A stretch of 64,000 nucleotides of DNA from Methylobacterium sp. Leaf125 (GCF_001423085.1 NZ_LMNU01000005.1:1-64000); one strand, 5' to 3'. Shown: positions 1-8,495, counted from the stretch's first letter. Notes: generated from the sequence alone by a model not told the origin. A program made the numbers and translations.

Positions 1-157
1 TCTGCTTCATCTTCGCTCCTCAGGGGCTACGATGAACCAGCCATCCTCCGTTCGGGAAGACCCTCATTCTGTCCCACAGGTGCTGACGTCGGACAGCGCT
101 GCTCTCCGGAGCCGGGGCCGGGTTCGGCCGGCGCCTGCTTCGCGCAAGTGCCTGAGG

Positions 158-2254
158 ATGGTCCCGATCGCTCCTGTCCGGCGCAGTCTGCTCGCCTGCC
201 TCGCGCCGCTCTTCCTTCTCGGAGCTTTCCCGGCGCAGGCGGCATCCACCGCGTGGATCGGCGACGACCGAGCGGCGGTGCGGCTCGTAACGGCCACGGA
301 CGCCGCGGACAACGGATCGCCCGTCGAAGCGGGCCTCGAGTTTCGGTTCGGTGAGGGCTGGCACGGGGCGTGGCGCAGCCCGGGCGATGCCGGCTTGGCC
401 CCGACCTTCGACTGGAGCGGATCGGACGGGCTCGTGCTCGAATCCATCGCCTGGCCCGCACCGCGACGCCTCACCGTCGGCGACCTCCAGACGTTCGTGT
501 ACGAATCCGGCGTCGTCCTGCCCCTTCGCTTCACACGGCGTGGCGACGGGGCCGCGCATCTGCGCCTGCGCCTCGTGCACGCGGTCTGCGGTGAGGTCTG
601 CGTGCCCTATCGCGCGACCCTCGAACTCGCGCTGCCGGCGGGACCGGATCGCCCCTCGGCGGAGGCGGGACTGATCGATGCCGCCCGCGCGCGCGTTCCC
701 GGGCCGCCCGAGGCTGCGGGCTTCGCCCTCGTCGGGCAGGCCCGGGAGGGACCGCCGAACGACCGGCGCCTGGTCCTGCGGGTGACCAGCGAACGCCGAG
801 CCTTCGTCGCGCCGGATCTGTTCGTCGAGGGTCTGACGGGCGTCGTGACCGCCCCTCCGGAAATCGCCCTGGCCGACGGTGGCCGTGCGGCCCGGCTCGC
901 CCTGAGCCTGCCCCCGGACGCCGCGGATAGCGCGCTGCGCATCACCCTGGTCGATGGCCTGCGCAGCGCCGAAGTCACGCTCCCGGCCACGGCCGGCACC
1001 GGCTGGGGTGCGTGGCTCGCCATCCTGGCGACGGCCCTGCTCGGCGGTCTCGTCCTCAATGCGATGCCCTGCGTCCTGCCGGTCCTGTCCCTGAAGGCCT
1101 TCGCGTTGACGCGGGCAGCCGGAGCGCAGCGGGGGAGCGTCCGGGCCGAACTGCTCGCGACGGCGGCGGGCATCCTCGCGTCCTTCCTCGCCATCGCCCT
1201 GGCTCTGATCGCCGTGAAGGCCTCGGGGGCCAGCGTCGGCTGGGGCATCCAGTTCCAGGCACCGTGGTTTCTCGCCGGCATGGCCCTGCTCACGGCGCTG
1301 TTCGCCGCGAGCCTGTTCTCGTGGGTGACCCTCGGACTGCCCCGCCCGCTGGCCGCCCTCGGATCCCTGCGCGGGTCCGGGCACCTGTCGGAGGCCTTCC
1401 TCACCGGCGCCTTCGCCACCCTGCTGGCCACGCCCTGCTCGGCACCGTTCGTCGGAAGCGCGGTGGGCTTCGCGCTGACCCGGGGACGTTTCGAGATCCT
1501 GACGGTCTTCGCGGCGCTCGGCCTCGGAATGGCGCTCCCCTTCGTGCTTCTTGCGCTGAGACCGGGATGGACGCGCCTGCTGCCGCGACCCGGCCCCTGG
1601 ATGATCCGGCTTCGAAGCGGGTTCGGCCTTCTTCTCCTCGGAACGACCGTATGGCTCCTGATGGTCTTCGCCGAGGTGGCCGGCATCCCTCGGGCGATGG
1701 GGTTGGCGGGCATCCTGGCCCTTCTGCTCGGCTGGCTCGCCCTGAGCCGACGGCAGCGCGTTCCCGATCGTCGCCGAAGCCTGGTCACCGCGGCCCTCGT
1801 CCTCGCGCTCGTCTCGGTGACGGTGTGGCCGCGCAGCTCTGGAATGACCCCGGTGGCTCAGGTGGAGGACGGCCCCTGGCGCGCCTTCGCCCCCGAGGCG
1901 ATCCCCGCCCTGGTGGCGGAGGGCAAGGTCGTCGTCGTCGACGTGACGGCGTCCTGGTGCCTGACCTGCCGGATCAACGACGTCACCACCCTCGATCGCG
2001 CGGAGACCCTTGCGCGCCTGTCGGCGCCCGATGCGGTCGCGATGCGGGCGGACTGGACCCAGGCAGACCCGGCCATCCTCGCCTTCCTGCGCCGCTTCGG
2101 ACGCTTCGGGATCCCGCTTGTGGCCGTCTACGGGCCCGGCCTGCCGCGCGGCGAGGCCCTGCCGGAACTTCTGGCGCCGGCAACGCTACGGGCCGCCATC
2201 GAGCGAGCGGAGCGCGAGAGCCCAGACAAGATCACGACGGATTTTTCGCCCTGA
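158..2254 (+). CDS. scsB: ScsB/DsbD-type membrane thiol:disulfide reductase
   Basis: Predicted to carry electrons from cytoplasmic thioredoxin across the inner membrane to periplasmic partners. The ATG at 158 is preferred to the one at 32 because a signal peptide (VPIAPVRRSLLACLAPLFLL) follows at once. A large N-terminal periplasmic domain spans about residues 25-280. The multi-helix DsbD core carries the paired cysteines NAMPCVLP (Cys305) and ATPCSAPF (Cys427). A C-terminal thioredoxin-like domain has WCLTC (Cys601/Cys604). At 698 residues it is longer than E. coli DsbD, which fits ScsB. It sits just upstream of a Met-rich peptide and two exported methionine sulfoxide reductases, so supplying them with reductant is a reasonable inference. 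Confidence 0.85.
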   Translation: MVPIAPVRRSLLACLAPLFLLGAFPAQAASTAWIGDDRAAVRLVTATDAADNGSPVEAGLEFRFGEGWHGAWRSPGDAGLAPTFDWSGSDGLVLESIAWPAPRRLTVGDLQTFVYESGVVLPLRFTRRGDGAAHLRLRLVHAVCGEVCVPYRATLELALPAGPDRPSAEAGLIDAARARVPGPPEAAGFALVGQAREGPPNDRRLVLRVTSERRAFVAPDLFVEGLTGVVTAPPEIALADGGRAARLALSLPPDAADSALRITLVDGLRSAEVTLPATAGTGWGAWLAILATALLGGLVLNAMPCVLPVLSLKAFALTRAAGAQRGSVRAELLATAAGILASFLAIALALIAVKASGASVGWGIQFQAPWFLAGMALLTALFAASLFSWVTLGLPRPLAALGSLRGSGHLSEAFLTGAFATLLATPCSAPFVGSAVGFALTRGRFEILTVFAALGLGMALPFVLLALRPGWTRLLPRPGPWMIRLRSGFGLLLLGTTVWLLMVFAEVAGIPRAMGLAGILALLLGWLALSRRQRVPDRRRSLVTAALVLALVSVTVWPRSSGMTPVAQVEDGPWRAFAPEAIPALVAEGKVVVVDVTASWCLTCRINDVTTLDRAETLARLSAPDAVAMRADWTQADPAILAFLRRFGRFGIPLVAVYGPGLPRGEALPELLAPATLRAAIERAERESPDKITTDFSP

Positions 2255-2257
2255 CCT

Positions 2258-2283
2258 GTAACCGTCGTCGGCACCCCTTCGAA
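2258..2283 (+). promoter_or_regulatory. ECF (SigF-type) promoter GTAACC-N16-CGAA
   Basis: GTAACC at 2258-2263 and CGAA at 2280-2283 are separated by exactly 16 bases. This matches the promoter described for SigF, the NrsF-controlled ECF factor of Caulobacter. The CGAA ends 54 bases before the ATG of the Met-rich peptide. The same motif with nearly the same geometry stands before msrB. The site begins four bases after the scsB stop. Confidence 0.7.
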
Positions 2284-2336
2284 AGACAATCCAGTACCGC
2301 CAAGATCTTCGGTACACCCTAGAAGGATCGCCTCAC

Positions 2337-2594
2337 ATGAGCACTCTCTTCCGCGTCGCCGCCGCTCTCGTCCTCGCCACCGCCGTCTCCGGTGCTCCGG
2401 CATATGCCGTCGATTCCATGGCCAAGGACGGGATGGCCAAGGACAGCATGTCGAAAGACTCCATGGCCAAGGACGGAATGAAGAAGGACGGGATGAGCAA
2501 GGATTCCATGGCCAAGGATTCCATGGCCAAGGACGGCATGGCCAAGGATTCGATGGGTAAGGACGGCATGGCCAAGGACTCGATGAAGAAGTAA
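2337..2594 (+). CDS. Secreted MXKDX pentapeptide-repeat, Met-rich peptide (MrpX-like)
   Basis: An 85-residue protein with a 24-residue signal peptide ending APAYA. The 61-residue mature part is eleven tandem pentapeptides of the form M-A/S/K/G-KD-S/G plus a terminal MKK. That gives 12 Met, with no Cys or aromatic residue. The repeat matches the MXKDX pentapeptide family. In the Azospira SigF regulon a periplasmic Met-rich peptide, MrpX, acts as a sacrificial methionine sink for hypochlorite that MsrA regenerates. The same role is inferred here from composition, export signal and neighbours (sigma/anti-sigma, msrB, msrA). The ribosome binding site AGAAGGA lies at 2321-2327. MrpX itself need not share this repeat, so the equivalence is functional rather than proven homology. 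Confidence 0.85.
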   Translation: MSTLFRVAAALVLATAVSGAPAYAVDSMAKDGMAKDSMSKDSMAKDGMKKDGMSKDSMAKDSMAKDGMAKDSMGKDGMAKDSMKK

Positions 2595-2696
2595 GTTCGG
2601 CCTCATGCGGACGGTGCGGGTCGGCCATTCGGGCCGCCCGTTCCTCATGCCGGGTTCTTCCCGGCTCTCCCCGCAGCGTCCGGAATCCCCGATCCC

Positions 2697-3287
2697 ATGC
2701 CCGTTCGATCAGCGGCCTTGTCCGGCGAGGCAGCCCTGTCCGCCGCGATGCAGGCGGCGCAGGTCGGCGATGCCGCCGCTTACCGGGCACTCCTGCGCGA
2801 TTGCCTGCCGGTGATCTCCGCGATGGCACGGGCCAAGGGGGTTCAGGGAGCGGCGCTCGACGACGTGGTGCAGGACACCCTGCTCACCCTTCATCGCGCG
2901 CGGGCGACCTACGATCCGGCCCGGCCGTTCCTGCCGTGGTTGCGCGCCATCACGCAGCGGCGGGCCATCGACGCGTTGCGCCGCAAGGGGCGTCGTCCGC
3001 AGGAAGTCCACGAGCCGCTCGCCTATGAGGCGCGTGCCGACGACGGCCCTGGGCCGGGTGACGACCTGGCGCGTCGCGAGCGTGCAGCGATCCTCGCTGC
3101 GGCCGTCGCGCATCTCCCCGAAGGACAGCGAGAGGCGATCGAGCACATCGCCCTGCGCGAATTGTCCCTCAACGAGACCTCGACGCTCACCGGGCGGACC
3201 AAGGGGGCGCTCAAAGTCAACTTCCACCGTGGTCTCAAGGCCCTCCGCGTATCGCTCTCATCCCGCAAGGAAGACACGGATGTCTGA
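2697..3287 (+). CDS. ECF RNA polymerase sigma factor (SigF-like)
   Basis: A 196-residue sigma-70 family protein. Sigma region 2 is visible around DDVVQDTLLTLHRAR and the FLPWLRAITQRRAID stretch. Sigma region 4 follows at LPEGQREAIEHIALRELSLN with its helix-turn-helix. Its last 8 bases overlap the start of an NrsF-type membrane anti-sigma factor, the standard arrangement for this ECF group. Matching GTAACC/CGAA promoters stand before the Met-rich peptide and msrB, so these are the likely targets. Whether it is autoregulated is unclear: no such motif is seen directly before it, but read-through from the 2258 promoter is possible. Confidence 0.9.
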   Translation: MPVRSAALSGEAALSAAMQAAQVGDAAAYRALLRDCLPVISAMARAKGVQGAALDDVVQDTLLTLHRARATYDPARPFLPWLRAITQRRAIDALRRKGRRPQEVHEPLAYEARADDGPGPGDDLARRERAAILAAAVAHLPEGQREAIEHIALRELSLNETSTLTGRTKGALKVNFHRGLKALRVSLSSRKEDTDV

Positions 3288-4023
3288 TCCGGTCACCCAA
3301 GACCCGGTCACCCAAGACCCGGCCAGCCGAGACCTTTCCACCCACGATCTCGTCGAGGATCTGGCCCGGTCGCTGACGCCGGTCCGCCGGCTCTCGGGCC
3401 CGGGGCGCCGGACCCTGGTCTGGTCCGGCGCGGTGCTCACGGTGGGCCTCCTCCTCGTGCCGATGTCCGACGTCTCGGGATTGCGGGCGCGTCTCGGTGT
3501 GCCGGACCTGCACTGGGCGGCCCTCGGGGCGATCCTCACGGCCATCGCGGCTGCGCTGGCGGCCTTCCAGAGCAGCGTGCCCGGCCGAAGCGCGGCCTGG
3601 TCATGGCTGCCGCTCCCCCCGCTCGTCCTCTGGCTCGGCGCCAGTGGCCTCGGCTGCCTTCGTGGTTGGCTCGCGCCGGCCGCCAACCTCGCCGAGCCGG
3701 AGGAGATGCGGGGCTGCTTCGTGTTCCTGATGGGAGTCTCGCTGCCGCTGTCCGTCCTGCTGGTGCTGATGCTGCGGCGGGCCTGCCCGCTTCGCCCCAA
3801 TCTCACGGCGGCCCTCGGGGGACTTGCCGCAGCCGCGGCGGCGGCGGCCTTGCTGGTGCCGTTCCATCCGCACGACGCCACCGCGACGGACCTGCTGGTC
3901 CACCTCGTCGCCGTCCTCATCGTCGTCGGCCTGAACAGTCTTTTCGGCGGCCGCCTCCTCGACAGAAATGCCGGACCGCGAGGCCGGCCTGTAACCGGCT
4001 CGATCCGCAAGGCGAATGACTGA
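3280..4023 (+). CDS. nrsF: NrsF/DUF1109-type membrane anti-sigma factor
   Basis: A 247-residue protein with a short cytoplasmic N-terminus and about six hydrophobic segments from residue 45 to the end. This fits the NrsF (DUF1109) family, which holds an ECF sigma factor at the inner membrane and releases it under oxidant or metal stress. The ATG at 3280 overlaps the sigma gene stop (3285-3287), implying coupled translation. The N-terminus carries a perfect 15-base tandem duplication encoding DPVTQDPVTQ. Two Cys lie at GLGCLRG and MRGCFVF, candidates for the thiol switch reported in NrsF-type proteins. The last codons contain the promoter for msrB. Confidence 0.85.
   Translation: MSDPVTQDPVTQDPASRDLSTHDLVEDLARSLTPVRRLSGPGRRTLVWSGAVLTVGLLLVPMSDVSGLRARLGVPDLHWAALGAILTAIAAALAAFQSSVPGRSAAWSWLPLPPLVLWLGASGLGCLRGWLAPAANLAEPEEMRGCFVFLMGVSLPLSVLLVLMLRRACPLRPNLTAALGGLAAAAAAAALLVPFHPHDATATDLLVHLVAVLIVVGLNSLFGGRLLDRNAGPRGRPVTGSIRKAND
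3991..4016 (+). promoter_or_regulatory. ECF (SigF-type) promoter before msrB
   Basis: GTAACC at 3991-3996, 16 bases, then CGAA at 4013-4016. The site lies inside the end of the anti-sigma gene, and CGAA ends 52 bases before the msrB ATG. It is the second perfect copy of the motif in this cluster, with almost identical spacing to the start codon. Confidence 0.7.
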
Positions 4024-4067
4024 CCAGAGCCTCCGGCAAGGAGCCCGGTATCAAGGAACTCGGCACC

Positions 4068-4562
4068 ATGGACCGCAGACAGATCCTCACCGCCGGCGTC
4101 TCGGCACTCGGCATCCTGACATTCCTTCGCGCCGCCGGAGGGTCCCTGGTCGGCGGCCCCGCCGTGGCCGAAACCTTCGCCGTCGCGAAGAGCGAGGCCG
4201 CTTGGCGGGCGCAGCTCGGGTCCGACGGCTACGCGGTCCTGCGCCGGCACGGCACCGAGCGCGCCGGCTCGAGCCCACTCAACGCCGAGAAGCGCGCCGG
4301 TCGTTTCGCCTGCGCCGGGTGCGACCAGCCGCTATTTGCCTCCAACGCAAAGTTCGAGAGCGGAACCGGCTGGCCCAGCTTCACCGCCCCCCTCGCGGAG
4401 GCCGTGGGGACGACGACGGATTCCAGCCTGGGGATGAGCCGGACGGAGGTGCATTGCCGGCGCTGCGGCGGGCATCTCGGCCACGTCTTCGCCGACGGAC
4501 CCGCCCCCACGGGACTTCGCTACTGCATGAACGGCGTCGCGCTGCGCTTCGAGCCCGCCTGA
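4068..4562 (+). CDS. msrB: Exported peptide-methionine (R)-S-oxide reductase MsrB
   Basis: Reduces the R-epimer of methionine sulfoxide in proteins. The 164-residue sequence opens with a twin-arginine-like export signal (DRRQILTAGVSALGILTFL). The SelR fold has zinc-binding pairs CAGC and CRRC, the SGTGWPSF motif, and the catalytic cysteine in RYCMN (Cys153). The export signal implies a periplasmic enzyme. It lies behind its own SigF-type promoter and 51 bases before msrA, so the two epimer-specific enzymes are probably co-transcribed. Confidence 0.93.
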   Translation: MDRRQILTAGVSALGILTFLRAAGGSLVGGPAVAETFAVAKSEAAWRAQLGSDGYAVLRRHGTERAGSSPLNAEKRAGRFACAGCDQPLFASNAKFESGTGWPSFTAPLAEAVGTTTDSSLGMSRTEVHCRRCGGHLGHVFADGPAPTGLRYCMNGVALRFEPA

Positions 4563-4613
4563 CCGATCGCGTCTTTACCGTCCCGCAAAGGACCACCCCA
4601 AAGGACCACCCCC

Positions 4614-5360
4614 ATGTCCCAGATCGTTAAGCCCGCGACCGTTCCCCCGTATCGCTCGCGCCTGACGGGGGCTTTCGGCGGCGGTGTCCTGGCCCTGTTC
4701 GGCCTCGTCCTCTCCATGACGATCGAACGGGCCGGCGCCGAGGAAGCGAGCCGGCGCCTGCCGGCCGCCGCGACACCGGCGCGTGAACCCGCCCGGCTTC
4801 AGAGCGCGGTGTTCGCCGGTGGATGCTTCTGGGGCGTGCAGGGGGTGTTCCAGAACGTCCGCGGCGTCACCCAGGCGGTTTCGGGCTATGCCGGCGGAGA
4901 CGGAGCAAGCGCGAACTACCAGGCCGTCTCCAGCGGGCGTACGCGACACGCCGAGGCGGTCCGGGTGACCTACGATCCACGCGTGGTCTCCTACGACACG
5001 TTGCTCCGGGTCTTCTTCTCCGTCGCCCTCGATCCGACGCTGGTCGATCGGCAGGGGCCGGATCATGGCCCGCAATACCGCTCGGCCTTGTTCCCGGGCA
5101 ATGCCGAGCAGGGCGCCGTGGCCCGCGCCTACATCGCGCAACTCGACGCCTCCGGAGGCTACGGTGCGCCGGTCGCCACCCGGATCGAACTCGGTGCTCC
5201 GTTCTACCCGGCCGAGGCCTACCACCAGGACTTCATGGTCCTGCATCCCGCACACCCGTACATCGTCGCCAACGACGCCGCGAAGGTGCGCGACCTGAAA
5301 CGCTTTTTTCCCGAATTCGCCGCGCCGGCTCCGGCCCTCGTCGGACACGACCCCGCCTGA
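4614..5360 (+). CDS. msrA: Exported peptide-methionine (S)-S-oxide reductase MsrA
   Basis: Reduces the S-epimer of methionine sulfoxide. The catalytic motif GGCFWGVQ places the nucleophile at Cys71. It is followed by GYAGG, the HAEAV and YDP region, and the YHQDF motif near the C-terminus. A basic N-terminus and a hydrophobic segment (residues 22-37) ending near GAEEA suggest export or a membrane anchor. The leader holds a perfect 13-base tandem duplication (4587-4599, 4600-4612) that repeats the AAGGA ribosome binding site. The second copy is 8 bases from the ATG. Co-encoded with msrB and the Met-rich peptide. Confidence 0.93.
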   Translation: MSQIVKPATVPPYRSRLTGAFGGGVLALFGLVLSMTIERAGAEEASRRLPAAATPAREPARLQSAVFAGGCFWGVQGVFQNVRGVTQAVSGYAGGDGASANYQAVSSGRTRHAEAVRVTYDPRVVSYDTLLRVFFSVALDPTLVDRQGPDHGPQYRSALFPGNAEQGAVARAYIAQLDASGGYGAPVATRIELGAPFYPAEAYHQDFMVLHPAHPYIVANDAAKVRDLKRFFPEFAAPAPALVGHDPA

Positions 5361-5420
5361 CGCGATCCCACGCCTCGGGCTCGACGGTCCGACAGCCACC
5401 ACCTCTTCAGGACGGTCCCG

Positions 5421-6065
5421 ATGTATCCCTCTTCGCCGCGGGCCGAGCGCCCGATCCACCCCCTGGTCGTTCGGATCACCCATTGGGTGAACGCCTTGGC
5501 CATGCTGATCATGATCACCAGCGGATGGCGCATCTACAACGCCTCGCCGATCTTCGGCGATTGGGCGTTCCCGAAATCGGTCACCCTGGGTGGCTGGCTC
5601 GGCGGGGCCCTGCAATGGCACTTCGCGGGGATGTGGCTCCTCGTCGCCAACGGCCTCGTCTACCTGACCTATGGACTGATCTCGGGCCACCTGCGTCGGC
5701 GCCTCACGCCCCTGCGGCCGCGCGAGATCGGGCATGATTTCGTCGCCGCCCTGAGGTTCAGGCTTCCCCACGACCCGGGCGTCTACAACGCCGTTCAGCG
5801 TCTCCTCTACGTCGCGGTCCTGCTCATCGGGATCGTCATCGTGCTCTCCGGTCTCGCGATCTGGAAGCCGGTCCAGTTCGCGCCCCTGACGGCGCTGATG
5901 GGCGGCTACGACACGGCGCGGATCGTCCATTTCCTCGCCATGGCCGGCATCGTCGGCTTCGTGGCAGTGCATCTCGCCCTGGTGCTCCTGGTTCCCAGGA
6001 CCCTGCCGACGATGATCATCGGCCGCGAGATCCATTTCGGCCGCAACCACGTGGTGAAGCCATGA
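5421..6065 (+). CDS. Cytochrome b561-type membrane subunit (YedZ1-like)
   Basis: A 214-residue protein with four clear membrane segments and the conserved HPLVVRITHWVNA start, giving candidate heme-ligand His residues in the first helix and further His later (WHFAGMW, VHFLAMAG, VAVHLALV). It belongs to the cytochrome b/b6 group that passes quinol electrons to periplasmic molybdoenzymes. Its stop overlaps the start of the molybdopterin oxidoreductase gene by ATGA, so the two are a unit. In the Azospira RCS cluster the corresponding pair is called YedZ1/YedY1; that name is used by analogy. Confidence 0.85.
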   Translation: MYPSSPRAERPIHPLVVRITHWVNALAMLIMITSGWRIYNASPIFGDWAFPKSVTLGGWLGGALQWHFAGMWLLVANGLVYLTYGLISGHLRRRLTPLRPREIGHDFVAALRFRLPHDPGVYNAVQRLLYVAVLLIGIVIVLSGLAIWKPVQFAPLTALMGGYDTARIVHFLAMAGIVGFVAVHLALVLLVPRTLPTMIIGREIHFGRNHVVKP

Positions 6066-6832
6066 CGCCCCTCGATCGCCTTCTGCGCCGCCCGCTTGCG
6101 GATCTCACGGTCCCTGGGACGCCCCTCGTCCGCGCCGACCGACGCCTGTTCCTGCGCGGCGGCCTCGTCGCGGCGGGGAGCCTCGCGCTCGGCGGTTGCG
6201 ACATCTCGGACAACCCGCAGGTGGAGAGCATCCTTGGTGGGATCTCGCGGCTGAACGATCGCGTCCAGGGTGCCCTCTTCGGGGGCACGCGCCTGGCCCC
6301 GACCTTCGCTGTCTCGGAGATCACCCCGGACTTCCCCTTCAATGCCTATTATCCGGCGAGCAAGATCCGGGTGATCGACGGGTCGACCTGGAAGCTCGAA
6401 CTCGCCGGTCTCGTCGCCGACAAGGCGCCGTGGACCCTCGACCGCCTGAGGACCCTGCCGCAGGAAGCGCAGATCACCCGCCACGTCTGCGTCGAGGGCT
6501 GGAGCGCCATCGGGCAATGGTCGGGGGTCCCGTTCCGGACCTTCCTCGAACGGATCGGGGCCGACACGACCGCACGTTACGTCCGCTTCGCCTGCGGGGA
6601 CGATTATTGGACGAGCATCGACATGCCGAGCGCGCTTCACCCCCAGACGATCCTGGCCCTGGACTACGCCGGCGCACCCCTGCCGCCGAAATACGGCTTT
6701 CCGGTCAAGCTGCGCATTCCGACGAAGCTCGGGTTCAAGAACCCCAAGCACATCATGGCCATCACGGTGACGAACGATTACCCGGGTGGATACTGGGAAG
6801 ATCAGGGCTACAACTGGTTTTCCGGGCTGTAG
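6062..6832 (+). CDS. Tat-exported molybdopterin-dependent oxidoreductase (YedY1/SuoX-like)
   Basis: A 256-residue protein with a twin-arginine signal (RRLFLRGGLVAAGS) followed at once by a lipobox-like LALGGC. It may therefore be a Tat-exported lipoprotein. The sulfite-oxidase fold is shown by RHVCVEGWSAIGQWSGVPF, in which the Cys should ligate molybdenum, and by the C-terminal YWEDQGYNWF stretch. Electrons would come from the preceding cytochrome b. Within this stress cluster a reductase role on oxidised methionine or a related S-oxide is inferred. The natural substrate cannot be read from sequence. Confidence 0.88.
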   Translation: MTPLDRLLRRPLADLTVPGTPLVRADRRLFLRGGLVAAGSLALGGCDISDNPQVESILGGISRLNDRVQGALFGGTRLAPTFAVSEITPDFPFNAYYPASKIRVIDGSTWKLELAGLVADKAPWTLDRLRTLPQEAQITRHVCVEGWSAIGQWSGVPFRTFLERIGADTTARYVRFACGDDYWTSIDMPSALHPQTILALDYAGAPLPPKYGFPVKLRIPTKLGFKNPKHIMAITVTNDYPGGYWEDQGYNWFSGL

Positions 6833-6948
6833 TGAGTCTGAACGTGAATCGCCCGATATCCGCCGATCGGTGTCATGTGGACCGCCGCTAAACGGGAGTT
6901 GCCGAGCGGTTTGGCGGCCACCGGCCCGGAACGGCATGAGGTTTTGAA

Positions 6949-7623
6949 ATGCTGAAATTCTTCTTCAACGGCTCTCCGAACCCGACGAAGGTCGCGTTGC
7001 TGCTGGAGGAGCTCGGACTGCCCTACGAGCCCGTCCCGATCGACACCCGCAAGGGTGACCAGTTCGCGCCTGATTTCCTGGCCCTCAATCCGAACGGCAA
7101 GGTGCCGGTCCTCGTCGACGACGCGGATGTGATCTTCGACAGCAATGCCATCCTGCTCTACCTCGCCGAGAAGACCGGACGATTCCTGCCGCCTTCGGGT
7201 GGCGACCGGGCTCAATTCCTGTCCTGGCTGATGTTCGTCGCGACGGGCGTCGGGCCGTTCTCCGGCCAGGCGGTCCATTTCCGGCACTTCACCCCGGAAC
7301 AGGTGCCCTATGCCCAGGCGCGCTACAGCTTCGAGGCGCGCCGTCACTACGATATCTTGAACGCACACCTCGCCCAGCGCCGCTACCTCGTGGGCGACGC
7401 CTACACCATCGCGGACATGAGCGCCTGGGGATGGGCCCGCATGATCCCCTTCGTCCTCGGCGAGACGGCCTGGGCGGAGCTGCCCCACCTCAAGCGCCAC
7501 CACGACGAGATTGCTACCCGCCCAGCCGCCGCGCGTGCTGCCGGCCTCAAGGACCGCTTCCCCTTCAAGCCCGAGATGGACGACGAGGCGCGCGCCAACA
7601 TGTTTCGGCATCTCAAGTCCTGA
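6949..7623 (+). CDS. Glutathione S-transferase (YfcG/YghU-like)
   Basis: A 224-residue protein with the N-terminal thioredoxin-like GST domain (FFNGSPNPTKVALLLEE, LNPNGKVPVLVDD, and the glutathione-binding DSNAILLYLAEK). A helical C-terminal domain includes YLVGDAYTIADMSAWGW. It resembles Nu-class GSTs that act as disulfide-bond reductases or peroxidases. It follows the oxidant-defence cluster in the same direction, 116 bases downstream, but no SigF-type promoter is seen before it. Confidence 0.9.
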   Translation: MLKFFFNGSPNPTKVALLLEELGLPYEPVPIDTRKGDQFAPDFLALNPNGKVPVLVDDADVIFDSNAILLYLAEKTGRFLPPSGGDRAQFLSWLMFVATGVGPFSGQAVHFRHFTPEQVPYAQARYSFEARRHYDILNAHLAQRRYLVGDAYTIADMSAWGWARMIPFVLGETAWAELPHLKRHHDEIATRPAAARAAGLKDRFPFKPEMDDEARANMFRHLKS

Positions 7624-7880
7624 CAATCGTCTTTGCCCTCGAACGCCGCCGTTGCTGGGCGTCGCCGCATCGCTGTCATCTCGGCGCTGCGACGGAAGCT
7701 CCAGAACGTTCAATCAGCGAACGGCCGTTTTCGGGAATGTTGCAAATCGGCCTGTTCGGCACTGATGGGTCGTGTTGCGACTGTCCGCTCATAGCGAGAG
7801 TTGGCAAAAACGGACATCGCCGTTGGGCCCGCTCGCGCTCCATGGCTGACCTCGCGATACGAACAGGGTACGCTGTCGGT

Positions 7881-8378
7881 ATGCTCCTACGTCCCGAAAC
7901 CGCTTCCGACGCTTTCGCAATCCGTTCCCTTGTCACCGATGCCTTCCACGATGCGCCTCACGCAAGTGGCACCGAGGCGGACATCGTCGACGCCCTCCGT
8001 GAGGACGGCGCGTTGACGGTCTCCCTCGTCTGCACGGAGGGCGATGAAATCGTCGGACATGTCGCTTTCTCCCCGGTCGTGGTCGGGCTTGCGTCGGAAG
8101 GTTGGTTCGGGCTCGGCCCTCTGGCCGTACGGCGCGAAAACCGGCGACGACGCATAGGCCAGCGCCTGATCGATGCGGGGTTGGGCAGCCTGCGGGAGCG
8201 TCGTGCCGGGGGCTGTGTCGTGTTGGGTGACCCTGCCTATTACCGACGTTTCGGCTTCGCTGCCGACCCGGCAATCGTCCTCGCCGGAGTGCCCCCTGAA
8301 TACTTCCAGTCATTAAGCCTGTCCGGAAACCGCCCGGAGGGCGAGGCTCGGTATCATCTTGCCTTCGGCGCGGCCTGA
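7881..8378 (+). CDS. GNAT family N-acetyltransferase
   Basis: A 165-residue acetyltransferase of the YhbS-like group. The acetyl-CoA-binding signature is LGPLAVRRENRRRRIGQRLI (motif A). Downstream is the typical VVLGDPAYYRRFGF stretch. The ATG at 7881 is the first start that leaves an intact GNAT fold (RPETASDAFAIRSLV at the N-terminus). The substrate is unknown. It converges on a histidine kinase gene, with a structured spacer between them. Confidence 0.85.
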   Translation: MLLRPETASDAFAIRSLVTDAFHDAPHASGTEADIVDALREDGALTVSLVCTEGDEIVGHVAFSPVVVGLASEGWFGLGPLAVRRENRRRRIGQRLIDAGLGSLRERRAGGCVVLGDPAYYRRFGFAADPAIVLAGVPPEYFQSLSLSGNRPEGEARYHLAFGAA

Positions 8379-8495
8379 CTTCTGCAAAACACCTTTTGTC
8401 TAAGCTGCCGGATGACCGACAAATAGCCGCTTTCTGGAAGCGTTAACTGCGGTCCCGATGACCGGGTTGGGTTGGTACCCGTCCGTTTTACGATC

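Noticed and set aside
20..1384. Long minus-strand open frame across scsB
   Set aside because: Arg/Gly/Gln-rich shadow with no motif. The plus frame has a signal peptide, DsbD cysteines and a thioredoxin domain.
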